Below are positions 8,443 to 14,857 of a DNA stretch of 37,230 bases, piece after piece. The translations under genes were made by a program, and so were the position numbers. Below the pieces are notes generated by a model. That model did not search any database, had not been told where the DNA came from, and worked only from the letters and a program-made list of their open reading frames with translations. Each line of letters opens with the position of its first letter. Positions within the stretch are counted from its first letter, which is position 1. The stretch covers positions 1-37,230 of the forward strand of contig CAAFUL010000062.1 in the NCBI GenBank assembly GCA_900766185.1, read 5' to 3'. The stretch comes from an uncultured Johnsonella sp. GTDB taxonomy: Bacteria; Bacillota; Clostridia; Lachnospirales; Lachnospiraceae.

Positions 8443-9062
8443 GTGTAGAAGTGCAGGAGTTACAAGATGAGAATATTATAGAAGCCATACTGTTTACTAT
8501 GGGAAATTCCGTAGAGCTTAGGCAGTTGGCACTTGCAATAGAGTCAGATGAAGCAAGTGCCAAGGAGGCGGTAGAAAGGCTTAAAAAAAGATATGAAGAA
8601 GAAGACAGAGCCATGCAGATCATAGAGCTTGAATCAAGTTACCAAATGTGCACAAAGGCTAAGTACTATGAAAGCCTTATAAGAGTTGCAAAGGCTCCTA
8701 AAAAGCAGGTGCTTACGGATGCGGTTTTAGAGACACTTTCAATAGTAGCTTACAGGCAGCCTGTAACAAAGTCAGAGATAGACCGCATCAGAGGAGTGGC
8801 TTCAGATTATGCTCTTAACAAATTGTTGGAGTACGGGCTGATATATGAGGCTGCAAGGCTTGACGCTCCGGGAAGACCGGTGCTTTTTGCAACTACAGAG
8901 GAGTTTTTAAGAAGATTCGGTGTGGTGTCGGTTTCAGAGCTGCCGAATCTTAAACCTGATGAGGAGGCAAATATACTGAGAGAAGTTGAAAAAGAGCTTG
9001 CCTATAACGATAAGGACAATAAGCAAGAGGGTGAAGATATAGTAGAATTCGGTGCAGTGTAG
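8439..9062 (+). CDS. scpB: Segregation and condensation protein B
   Basis: ScpB dimerises and binds ScpA to regulate the Smc complex. The 207-residue protein shows the two winged-helix domains of the family; the most conserved block is VLETLSIVAYRQPVTKSEI around 98-116, followed by IRGV and the APGRPVLFATTEEFLRRFG segment. The acidic tail after about residue 185 is variable in the family. The start overlaps the scpA stop. No terminator separates it from the PH-domain gene 63 bp downstream. Confidence 0.95.
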   Translation: MSVEVQELQDENIIEAILFTMGNSVELRQLALAIESDEASAKEAVERLKKRYEEEDRAMQIIELESSYQMCTKAKYYESLIRVAKAPKKQVLTDAVLETLSIVAYRQPVTKSEIDRIRGVASDYALNKLLEYGLIYEAARLDAPGRPVLFATTEEFLRRFGVVSVSELPNLKPDEEANILREVEKELAYNDKDNKQEGEDIVEFGAV

Positions 9063-9125
9063 GGTATGTAAAAACATAACTTATTTTTCGGACAATGCAT
9101 TAATTAATAAAGTTAGGAGAAAATT

Positions 9126-9533
9126 ATGGCAGATACAAATGTAGAAATATTATGGAAAGACAGAAAAAGAGGCTTTTTAGGTTTGCCACTCAGTTTTACC
9201 AAGTACAGCCTTACCAAGGAAAGGCTTTTTGTAGAAACAGGATTTATAAACAGCGTGGAAAATGAAGTAAGGCTTTACAGAATACTTGATGTGCAGATGA
9301 CCAGAAATCTGGGACAAAAAATGTTCGGACTTGGAAGTATTAATGTGCATTCCTCAGATGCTTCATTAAAGGATTTTACAATAAAGAATATAAAGAAGCC
9401 TAAGTATGTCAAAGAGCTTTTATCAGAGCTTGTAGAAAAACAAAGAGATGAAAAGAGAGTTGTAAACAGAGAGCTTATGGCATCAAGTATAGATGATGAC
9501 GGGCTTGATGATAATGATGATGTTGTTGAATAA
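9126..9533 (+). CDS. Bacterial PH-domain protein of unknown role
   Basis: The 135-residue protein looks like a soluble bacterial PH domain (bPH2/YdbS group). The pattern includes FTKYSLTKERLFVETGFINSVENEVRLYRILDV, a strand-turn-strand stretch ending in the YRI-D-V motif, then GLGSINVHSSD and a C-terminal amphipathic helix. YdbS-type relatives carry membrane segments, which this one lacks, so it is probably cytoplasmic. The last 20 residues are acidic. A good ribosome site (TTAGGAGA) precedes the ATG. Its place after scpAB may reflect co-transcription only; I would not infer a role in condensation. Confidence 0.7.
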   Translation: MADTNVEILWKDRKRGFLGLPLSFTKYSLTKERLFVETGFINSVENEVRLYRILDVQMTRNLGQKMFGLGSINVHSSDASLKDFTIKNIKKPKYVKELLSELVEKQRDEKRVVNRELMASSIDDDGLDDNDDVVE

Positions 9534-9597
9534 GGCAGTACTAATACGGTAAGTATAAAAATTCAGGTAAAATGTTTGTAAAGGAGGGTTTTGAGTT

Positions 9598-10563
9598 ATG
9601 AAGATAGTTATCCTTGATGCCTACACAACCAACCCCGGAGACCTTAGCTGGGAGAGGTTTAAGGAGTTTGGCGATCTTGTGGTTTATGACAGGGGGATAA
9701 GAAATGATTTGCAGGAAAGTATAGACAGAATTGCAGATGCAGATGTAGTTATTACTAACAAGGTACCTATAAAAGAAGAACTTTTAGCAGCCTGTCCTAA
9801 TATAAAATATATAGGAACACTTTCTACAGGTTATAATATTATAGATTTGGATGCTTGTAAGTCAAGAGGTATACCTGTATGCAATGTGCCAAGTTACAGT
9901 ACCAAGGCGGTTGCTCAGTTTACCATAGCGCTTTTACTTGAAGTTTGTCATCATGTAGGAGAGCATAGCGACATAGTACACTCAGGTGGTTGGGAAAGAA
10001 GTGTTGATTTTTGCTTTTGGAACTATCCTTTAATAGAACTTTCATCTAAAACCATAGGTATAATAGGTTTTGGAAAGATAGGTCAAGAAGTGGCAAAACT
10101 TGCCAATGCATTTGATATGAAGGTACTTGCATACTCAAGAACCGAGTATGAGGAAGGAAAAAAACTGGCAGAGTATGTTGATTTGGATACATTACTTGCA
10201 AAATCCGATATTATTTCCCTGCACTGTCCTCTTTTTCCTGAAACAAGGGGCATAATAAACAGTGAGAAGATTGCCAAGATGAAGGATGGCGCTATACTGC
10301 TCAATACTTCAAGAGGTCCTTTAATAGTTGAAGAAGATGTGGCAAATGCTCTAAATAGCGAAAAATTATACTACTATGCCACCGATGTTGCAAGCAGAGA
10401 ACCCATAAGATCTGATAATCCTTTACTTAAGGCAAAAAATTGTATAATAACCCCTCATATAGCTTGGGCTGCAAAGGAAACCAGAGCAAGGCTTGTAGGT
10501 ATAGTATACGATAACTTAAAGGTATACATTGAAGGCAAATTACAGAATAATGTAGTAAAATAA
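9598..10563 (+). CDS. D-2-hydroxyacid dehydrogenase (glycerate/hydroxypyruvate reductase-like)
   Basis: The enzyme would reduce a 2-keto acid to a D-2-hydroxy acid with NAD(P)H in the cytoplasm. The dinucleotide-binding GFGKIG is at 157-162 and the catalytic triad is in place: Arg239 in SRGPLI, Glu268 in ASREPI and His287 in PHIAWA. The 321-residue length and HIAWA block resemble HprA-type glycerate dehydrogenases; hydroxypyruvate or glyoxylate is the likely substrate, but D-lactate-type activity cannot be excluded. An AAGGAGGG ribosome site lies just before the ATG. The next gene starts within 10 bp, so these two oxidoreductases form a pair, perhaps handling keto or imino acids. Confidence 0.88.
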   Translation: MKIVILDAYTTNPGDLSWERFKEFGDLVVYDRGIRNDLQESIDRIADADVVITNKVPIKEELLAACPNIKYIGTLSTGYNIIDLDACKSRGIPVCNVPSYSTKAVAQFTIALLLEVCHHVGEHSDIVHSGGWERSVDFCFWNYPLIELSSKTIGIIGFGKIGQEVAKLANAFDMKVLAYSRTEYEEGKKLAEYVDLDTLLAKSDIISLHCPLFPETRGIINSEKIAKMKDGAILLNTSRGPLIVEEDVANALNSEKLYYYATDVASREPIRSDNPLLKAKNCIITPHIAWAAKETRARLVGIVYDNLKVYIEGKLQNNVVK

Positions 10564-10572
10564 GGGGTGGCT

Positions 10573-11565
10573 ATGTTAATTTTAACAAAAGAGGATATTG
10601 AAGCTGTCTGCTCTATGGAAGATGCGATAGAAGCGGTTAAAGAGGCTTTTATAATACACAGTGAGGGCAGTGTAAAAGTGCCTTTAAGAATAAATATAAG
10701 GTCTGATAAATATAATGGAAATATGCTTTTTATGCCTGCTTATTGTGAGCAAAAGGATGCCGCTTCATTAAAAATCGTAAGCGTATATCCCGATAATAAA
10801 GAAAAAAATCTTCCAAGTACACCGGCTCAGGTACTTTTAATAGATCCGAGCACCGGAATAGTCCTAAGCATACTTGACGGAACCTATATTACAGCTTTGA
10901 GAACAGGAGCTGCAAGCGGAGCGGCTTTCTCTGTATTGGCAAAGTCTGAGTGTAAGATGGGTGCCTTAATAGGAACGGGAACACAAGCCGCCATGCAGCT
11001 TGAAGCCATGATAACAAGCAAAAAACCAAAAATAGTGAAAGTATACAGTAGAAACAAAGAAAGACTTAATATTTTTGTGGAAAACATGAAAACTAAATTT
11101 AAGTCTAAAGATGTGGAGATCACAGCCTCTGACAGTGCTGATGCAGCAGTGGAAGATGCGGATATTTTAATTACAGCGACTAACTCCGACAAGCCTTTAT
11201 TCAGTGCAAGGTCTTGTAAACCCGGACTTACAATAAGTGCCGTAGGCTCATTTACAAAGCAGATGCAAGAACTGGATTCTACAGTGCTTAAAAAAGCTTC
11301 AAAAATCTATTATGACGATAAAGAAGCCATGCTTGAAGAAGCCGGCGAGATCATAAAAGCTTTGGAAAATAATGATATAGACGAGAAAAAACTTAGCGGA
11401 AGCTTAGGTGAGGCTTTAGCAGGGAAGATAAGGCTAAGAGAAAATGATGAGGAAATCATTGTTTTTAAAAGTGTAGGACTTGGAACACAGGATCTGATAA
11501 CCGCAAAAAAAGTATATGATAATGCGATTTCTAAAAAAATAGGAAAACATATAGATATAGGTTAG
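10573..11565 (+). CDS. Ornithine cyclodeaminase / mu-crystallin family protein
   Basis: The 330-residue protein belongs to the OCD/mu-crystallin/alanine dehydrogenase family. Visible features are the N-terminal MEDAIEAVKEAF helix, RTGAASGAA around 112-120, and the Rossmann nucleotide loop as GALIGTGTQAAMQLEA, followed by the basic YSRN motif. Family activities include ornithine cyclodeamination, ketimine reduction and alanine dehydrogenation; the specific one cannot be read here. I start at the ATG at 10573 because AAGGGG at 10562-10567 is then correctly spaced, whereas the GTG at 10567 overlaps that site. It is probably co-transcribed with the preceding dehydrogenase. Confidence 0.85.
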   Translation: MLILTKEDIEAVCSMEDAIEAVKEAFIIHSEGSVKVPLRINIRSDKYNGNMLFMPAYCEQKDAASLKIVSVYPDNKEKNLPSTPAQVLLIDPSTGIVLSILDGTYITALRTGAASGAAFSVLAKSECKMGALIGTGTQAAMQLEAMITSKKPKIVKVYSRNKERLNIFVENMKTKFKSKDVEITASDSADAAVEDADILITATNSDKPLFSARSCKPGLTISAVGSFTKQMQELDSTVLKKASKIYYDDKEAMLEEAGEIIKALENNDIDEKKLSGSLGEALAGKIRLRENDEEIIVFKSVGLGTQDLITAKKVYDNAISKKIGKHIDIG

Positions 11566-11864
11566 TTTTAGTTAATGTTTTTGTTAGAATGGTCAATATA
11601 CTGTTTTTAAAAATAGGGTTAATATTTATGACATAAGGATTAAATTTTAATACTTATGGTAGATGATACTTGAAATATTATGAAAGTATTGCTAAAATAG
11701 CAATTATGATATATTTTAGTAATATATTTGTAACTAAATATATTTATATGCTATTTATAATACCATATAGTATAGCTCCTTAAGGCAAGCGCGCCGGGGA
11801 CCGCTCCTTATGTTTTTATAAATAGGTTGTAACTAAACACAATATATCTATGGGGGAAACTGAC
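11566..11864. other. 299-bp spacer before the bactofilin gene, with a GC-rich patch
   Basis: Most of this spacer is very AT-rich. It contains a short hairpin ATTGCTAAAATAGCAAT at about 11691-11707, which could be a weak terminator although no T-run follows. At 11775-11810 there is a sharply GC-rich patch: GCTCCTTA at 11775-11782 is repeated directly at 11803-11810, enclosing about 20 bp. TATTTATA upstream and TATAAATA downstream form a wider inverted repeat around the patch. No ORF is supported; the patch may be an operator or the scar of an inserted element. Confidence 0.5.
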
Positions 11865-12305
11865 ATGTTTAATCGAGGTAAAGAAACTAGTAATGTATCA
11901 GAATTCAATAAAATAGATACTATTATAGGTGACAGTGCGGTACTTGAGGGAGTATTAAAGACTTCAGGTACGACAAGAGTAGACGGTAGGATCAAAGGAG
12001 AGGCAAAATCCGAAGGTCTTCTTATTATAGGTGAAAGCGGCTATATCGAGGGTGATGTCACTGCCGAGGCTATGCTTATAGCAGGGCAGGTAAAAGGACA
12101 GGTACATGTAAAAGATAGGTTGGAGCTGGCGGAAACCGGTAAAGTTACGGGTGATATATATACTAAGAAACTTGTTATATCCGAAGGTGCTGCCTTTGAA
12201 GGTAAGTGCGTAATGACCGAAGAGAAAGTAGTAGTTAAAGCTCCAACACCGGTTGATAAAGGAAATGAAGTAAAAGATGGACAAAAGAGAGTGGGAACTA
12301 ATTAA
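11865..12305 (+). CDS. Bactofilin (polymer-forming cytoskeletal protein)
   Basis: Bactofilins form nucleotide-free filaments, usually at the inner face of the membrane, and often localise cell-wall enzymes. The 146-residue protein has the short disordered N-terminus and the right-handed beta-helix core (about 15-115) seen as regular hydrophobic/Gly spacing: TIIGDSAVLEGVLKTSG, RVDGRIKGEAKSEGLLIIGE, EGDVTAEAMLIAGQVKGQV, TGDIYTKKLVISEGA. The tail is charged. I start at 11865 because GGGGGAA is then correctly placed; the ATG at 11850 would overlap that site. The 3' end overlaps the NlpC/P60 gene by 29 bp, so the two are almost certainly coupled. Confidence 0.93.
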   Translation: MFNRGKETSNVSEFNKIDTIIGDSAVLEGVLKTSGTTRVDGRIKGEAKSEGLLIIGESGYIEGDVTAEAMLIAGQVKGQVHVKDRLELAETGKVTGDIYTKKLVISEGAAFEGKCVMTEEKVVVKAPTPVDKGNEVKDGQKRVGTN

Positions 12306-13341
12306 GCAGGAGTATTTAAAGCCTGCTAAGAAGAAAGAAGCGGAGAAGGAAAGAAAAGGATTTACCATTATATTCTTTTCAAACACCTCCAAATTAAAAA
12401 AACCATTTCAGATTTTCATACCGAGAAAGCTTATAGCGGCAGTTTCTGTAGTAGCTATGGCAGCATTTATAGGAGCCGGAGTCGGTTTTGGACTCAACAT
12501 GAATTTGAAAAGTGAAGCTGACAAAAGGGCTGCACTAAATGCGGAATTACAGCAATTACAGACTCAGCAAAATAACCTTATCTCAGAAAATCAAGGTTTA
12601 AAGATATCTATACAGGATAAGAATATCCAGATTCAGGATATGGATTCTATCAATTCAGACAATATGCAAAAGCTTGCAACCTTGTATGAAAGAGAGAATG
12701 AAATAAGAACTGAACTTGGATTAGAACCGCTTGGTGAGGTTTCAACAACTTCAGATGCTAAAGAAGAAGCATCTATTTTGAACCATTATGATGTTCCGGA
12801 AGCTAGCAATATGTCCCTTGATAGTAGCAGTAATGATGATGGGGATTACAAGGCAACATTGTTGCTTGCACAAAATAGTTTGAATGAGCATCTTGCCAAC
12901 TATGATTCCTACGAAGTAATAATTCAATCCGAACAGTATAAACAGGCACAAAGGGAAAAGGAAGAAGCAGCATTAAGACAGAGCATAGTAAGTTATGCAA
13001 AGCAATTCTTAGGCGGCAGGTATGTGTATGGGGGAAGCAACCCCAATACAGGTACGGATTGTTCCGGATTTACCAGTTATGTGCTTAGAAATGCTTCGGG
13101 AGTATATATAAACAGAACTGCCGCCTCTCAAGCAACTCAAGGCAAGTCTGTTGATATAGATCATGCAGAGCCGGGTGATTTGGTATTCTACAGCGGTGGA
13201 GTAGGCATAAATCATGTGGCTATGTATATAGGAGACGGTAGAGTAATACACGCCTCCAATGAAAGAAACGGTATAATGATATCAAGGTGGAATTATAGAA
13301 ATCCTGTAGTAATTAAGGATATGCTTTCCCAGTATTATTAA
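12277..13341 (+). CDS. Membrane-anchored coiled-coil NlpC/P60 peptidoglycan endopeptidase
   Basis: Domain order: a basic cytoplasmic N-terminus (1-48), one membrane segment (about 50-75), a Gln/Asn-rich coiled coil (about 80-145), a Ser/Asp-rich linker, a second helix (about 200-235), and a C-terminal NlpC/P60 domain. The catalytic set is Cys262 (TDCSGFTSYV), His313 (INHVAMYIG) and His325 (VIHASN). NlpC/P60 enzymes cut D-Glu to diamino-acid bonds in wall peptides. The N-terminus stays inside the cell, where the overlapping bactofilin gene's product would polymerise, so a scaffold-hydrolase complex is plausible. Known bactofilin neighbours are usually M23 (LytM-type) peptidases; this architecture looks like an NlpC/P60 replacement. 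Confidence 0.9.
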   Translation: MDKREWELIKQEYLKPAKKKEAEKERKGFTIIFFSNTSKLKKPFQIFIPRKLIAAVSVVAMAAFIGAGVGFGLNMNLKSEADKRAALNAELQQLQTQQNNLISENQGLKISIQDKNIQIQDMDSINSDNMQKLATLYERENEIRTELGLEPLGEVSTTSDAKEEASILNHYDVPEASNMSLDSSSNDDGDYKATLLLAQNSLNEHLANYDSYEVIIQSEQYKQAQREKEEAALRQSIVSYAKQFLGGRYVYGGSNPNTGTDCSGFTSYVLRNASGVYINRTAASQATQGKSVDIDHAEPGDLVFYSGGVGINHVAMYIGDGRVIHASNERNGIMISRWNYRNPVVIKDMLSQYY

Positions 13342-13360
13342 AAAAATAATACTTAAGGAA

Positions 13361-13435
13361 AACGGATATATATATGCATAATATGACGAGTGAAAGCCTG
13401 CTTTCAGACGGAATGTTATGCATATATTTTTTTAG
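13361..13435 (+). repeat. Hairpin repeat related to the MITE arm; possible terminator
   Basis: ATATATGCATAA at 13370-13381 pairs with TTATGCATATAT at 13416-13427, with an inner GAAAG/CTTTC stem at 13392-13405 and a run of T after the outer stem. The inner GAAAGCCTGCTTTC and flanking layout resemble the hairpin half of the MITE at 21371-21434. It may serve as the terminator of the bactofilin-NlpC unit while being derived from that element. Confidence 0.6.
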
Positions 13436-13555
13436 CATAAAACAATAGGCTTATTAAACATATATAATAAAGTAGGGGCATTTAAGAATAGCTCCAAATC
13501 GGTTTTTGACAACAGATAGCTTTGTTAAGAAGCCATGTAAAAGAATATTGAAAGC

Positions 13556-13614
13556 AAAAGACTGATGTATTAAAGAGATTTACCGTATCTTTAACACATC
13601 AGTCTTTTATTTTT
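13556..13614. terminator. Bidirectional rho-independent terminator between convergent genes
   Basis: AAAAGACTGATGT at 13556-13568 pairs with ACATCAGTCTTTT at 13596-13608, with an inner AAAGAGAT/ATCTTT pairing. T-rich sequence follows on both strands. It lies between the + strand NlpC/P60 gene and the - strand acetyltransferase, fitting a shared terminator. Confidence 0.8.
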
Positions 13615-13890
13615 TCAAGCTTTTATTGCCTCATAATCTTTATTTTCCTCAAACTGTTTTACTACAAAGGAACATACAGGCTTTATCTTTACATCTTCTT
13701 TTATTGCTGCATCTGCCAGCACCTGCAAAAGCTTCTTTGCAAGTCCCATACCTTTATATTCAGGGTCTACAAAGGTATGGTATGCATACCATATCCCGTC
13801 TTTTTCATAGCAGGTACATTCTCCTATAAAAACATCATCATCATAGCAGGCAGAGCGAAGATTTTCCTTTTCATATATGATGCGAATCAT
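13615..13890 (-). CDS. Small GNAT-like N-acetyltransferase (YjdJ type)
   Basis: The 91-residue protein matches the minimal GNAT fold of the YjdJ/Acetyltransf_14 group (usual length 85-100). It shows a short strand pair (FIGECTCYEKDGIWYAYHTFVDPEY), the acyl-CoA loop KGMGLAKKLL around 46-55, and a final PVCSFVVKQFEEN segment typical of the family. Substrates of this group are mostly unknown. It starts 5 bp after the HPr-like gene stops and has only a weak ribosome site (TAGAG), so it is probably translated by coupling from that gene. Confidence 0.85.
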   Translation of the reverse strand: MIRIIYEKENLRSACYDDDVFIGECTCYEKDGIWYAYHTFVDPEYKGMGLAKKLLQVLADAAIKEDVKIKPVCSFVVKQFEENKDYEAIKA

Positions 13891-13895
13891 AGTAA

Positions 13896-14129
13896 TTACT
13901 CTACTATATATGGTTTGAGCTTTTCCAATATTTCATCAGCATTATTATCGGCATGAATATTTAAATCTATAGGCTTTGAAAGGTCCAAGCTGAAAATTCC
14001 CATGATAGACTTGGCATCTATAACATAACGACCTGACACTAAGTCAAAATCTACATTGAATTGAGACAGGTCATTGACAAAAGACTTAACCTTATCTATA
14101 GAATTTAATGAAATACGAACAGTTTTCAT
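13896..14129 (-). CDS. HPr-like protein lacking the phosphoryl-accepting histidine
   Basis: The 77-residue protein resembles the PTS carrier HPr in its central and C-terminal part: DAKSIMGIFSLDLSKPIDL around 38-56 matches the HPr segment with regulatory Ser46 (here Ser41), followed by a final helix. The N-terminal loop that in HPr reads G-L-H-A-R-P is replaced (LNSIDKVK), so neither His15 nor Arg17 is present and it cannot act in sugar transport phosphorylation. It could be a target of the HPr kinase encoded at 29453-30394, or just use the fold. The internal ATG at 14129 is chosen over an upstream one because TTAGGAGG lies six bases before it. Confidence 0.8.
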   Translation of the reverse strand: MKTVRISLNSIDKVKSFVNDLSQFNVDFDLVSGRYVIDAKSIMGIFSLDLSKPIDLNIHADNNADEILEKLKPYIVE

Positions 14130-14178
14130 AGTTAACCTCCTAAAAGTAAAAATATACAATACAAATTAATATAATAGT

Positions 14179-14207
14179 ATCGTACATATAAAGGTAATTA
14201 AAGTCAA
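14179..14207 (-). promoter_or_regulatory. Promoter of the HPr-like/acetyltransferase pair
   Basis: On the - strand TTGACT (14202-14207) and TACGAT (14179-14184) are separated by 17 bp, about 50 bp upstream of the HPr-like start. The MITE begins only about 30 bp further upstream, so this promoter sits between the gene and the element. Confidence 0.6.
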
Positions 14208-14237
14208 GGGTTAGTTTTAAGAAGATGTGCTTATTGT

Positions 14238-14547
14238 GTTACAGCTTAGGCAGATAATTCATTTTCGTAAAAACCGAAAATGTTTAAAATTGATTTATAA
14301 ATCAGATGAAGATGAATATCGGCACTAGTGTATAGTATCATTGACATTTAATTAATATCATTAATAGGAGAGTAGAGCTTAAATCTCTTTAACTATATAT
14401 GTTACAATCTGTTGACAAAGCGGTAATAAAGCCGGATATCAATGATACACTATACTAGCCTGACGGATATACATGTATAATACTCAGCTGAAAATAAGCT
14501 CTCATTTGCTATACTATACATGTATATCCAAGCCTAAGAAACTGTAA
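14238..14547. mobile_element. MITE family A, older copy, split by a second insertion
   Basis: The left end TTACAGCTTAGGC (14239-14251) is inverted at the right end (14532-14547), where three extra bases interrupt it. Without the inner insertion the element is about 180 bp. It aligns along its length with the reverse complement of the element at 21353-21530: shared blocks include TTCAT(C/T)TTCGT, CTGAAAAT/CCGAAAATG, TATAAATCAGA, AAGATGAAT(A/T)TCGGCA and the ATATACAT hairpin arm. No protein is encoded. No clear target duplication remains, consistent with greater age. Confidence 0.75.
14326..14457. mobile_element. 128-bp MITE family B inserted at TA inside MITE A
   Basis: The inserted segment 14328-14455 is bounded by TA at 14326-14327 and 14456-14457. 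Its ends are inverted with internal shuffling: left GTGTATAGTATCATTGA, right (reverse complement) GTATAGTGTATCATTGA. Removing the insert and one TA restores a 13-bp junction CGGCACTAGCCTG that aligns without gaps to CGGCAAAAGCCTG in the intact MITE A copy. A TA duplication is typical of IS630/Tc1-mariner-mobilised elements. Confidence 0.75.
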
Positions 14548-14588
14548 AATTACCTTATATTTGTCAGGAAAGCGATAGTTATATTTTA

Positions 14589-14617
14589 TTGTCAAATTGC
14601 TTATTATATGCTAAAAT
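14589..14617 (+). promoter_or_regulatory. Promoter of the secDF leader
   Basis: TTGTCA (14589-14594) and TAAAAT (14612-14617) are 17 bp apart. Transcription would start near 14624, about 230 nt before secDF, and would read through the terminator at 14751-14779. Confidence 0.6.
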
Positions 14618-14623
14618 CAAGAA

Positions 14624-14857
14624 AATAGTCCGACATAAACAAAATATATTAAAAATTTATATTTTATTATGCAGCTAAGTTTATAACTAAGGAGGGATAT
14701 GGAAAGTGAGGTGCATTAAGATACTAAAGTATGAGTCCTGTTAGATGAACCCCTACAAAGTAAGAAGTAGGGGTTTTTAGTGTTTACAAAGGGCTTGGTA
14801 TCAAAATATATATGTTAAATCATAAAAGCGGCACTTGCCGTATAAAAGGAGAATGTG
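14624..14857 (+). promoter_or_regulatory. secDF leader RNA with candidate upstream peptide and attenuator
   Basis: Downstream of a good promoter the leader contains AAGGAGG at 14689-14695 but no long ORF. Two short frames are possible: ATG at 14699 (6 codons, only 3 nt from the ribosome site) and GTG at 14706 (10 nt away; 12 codons, reading MRCIKILKYESC, stop 14742-14744). A strong terminator follows within 10 nt of the second stop. This layout suggests control of secDF by attenuation, possibly by translation of the short frame. It does not match a riboswitch class I know. Confidence 0.45.
14751..14779 (+). terminator. Intrinsic terminator/attenuator before secDF
   Basis: CCCCTAC and GTAGGGG pair around an AAAGTAAGAA loop and are followed by TTTTTAG. 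It lies within the leader, about 80 nt before the secDF start, with no gene in between to terminate. Confidence 0.8.

Noticed and set aside
11964..12392. 142-codon - strand frame across bactofilin and NlpC/P60
   Set aside because: Phe/Tyr/Ser-rich translation antisense to two clear genes; no evidence of selection as a protein.
14699..14779. SCIFF (six-cysteine) peptide gene expected near secDF in Clostridia
   Set aside because: SCIFF peptides are about 45 residues with six Cys and a radical SAM partner. Only 6- and 12-codon frames exist here and no maturase gene is present.
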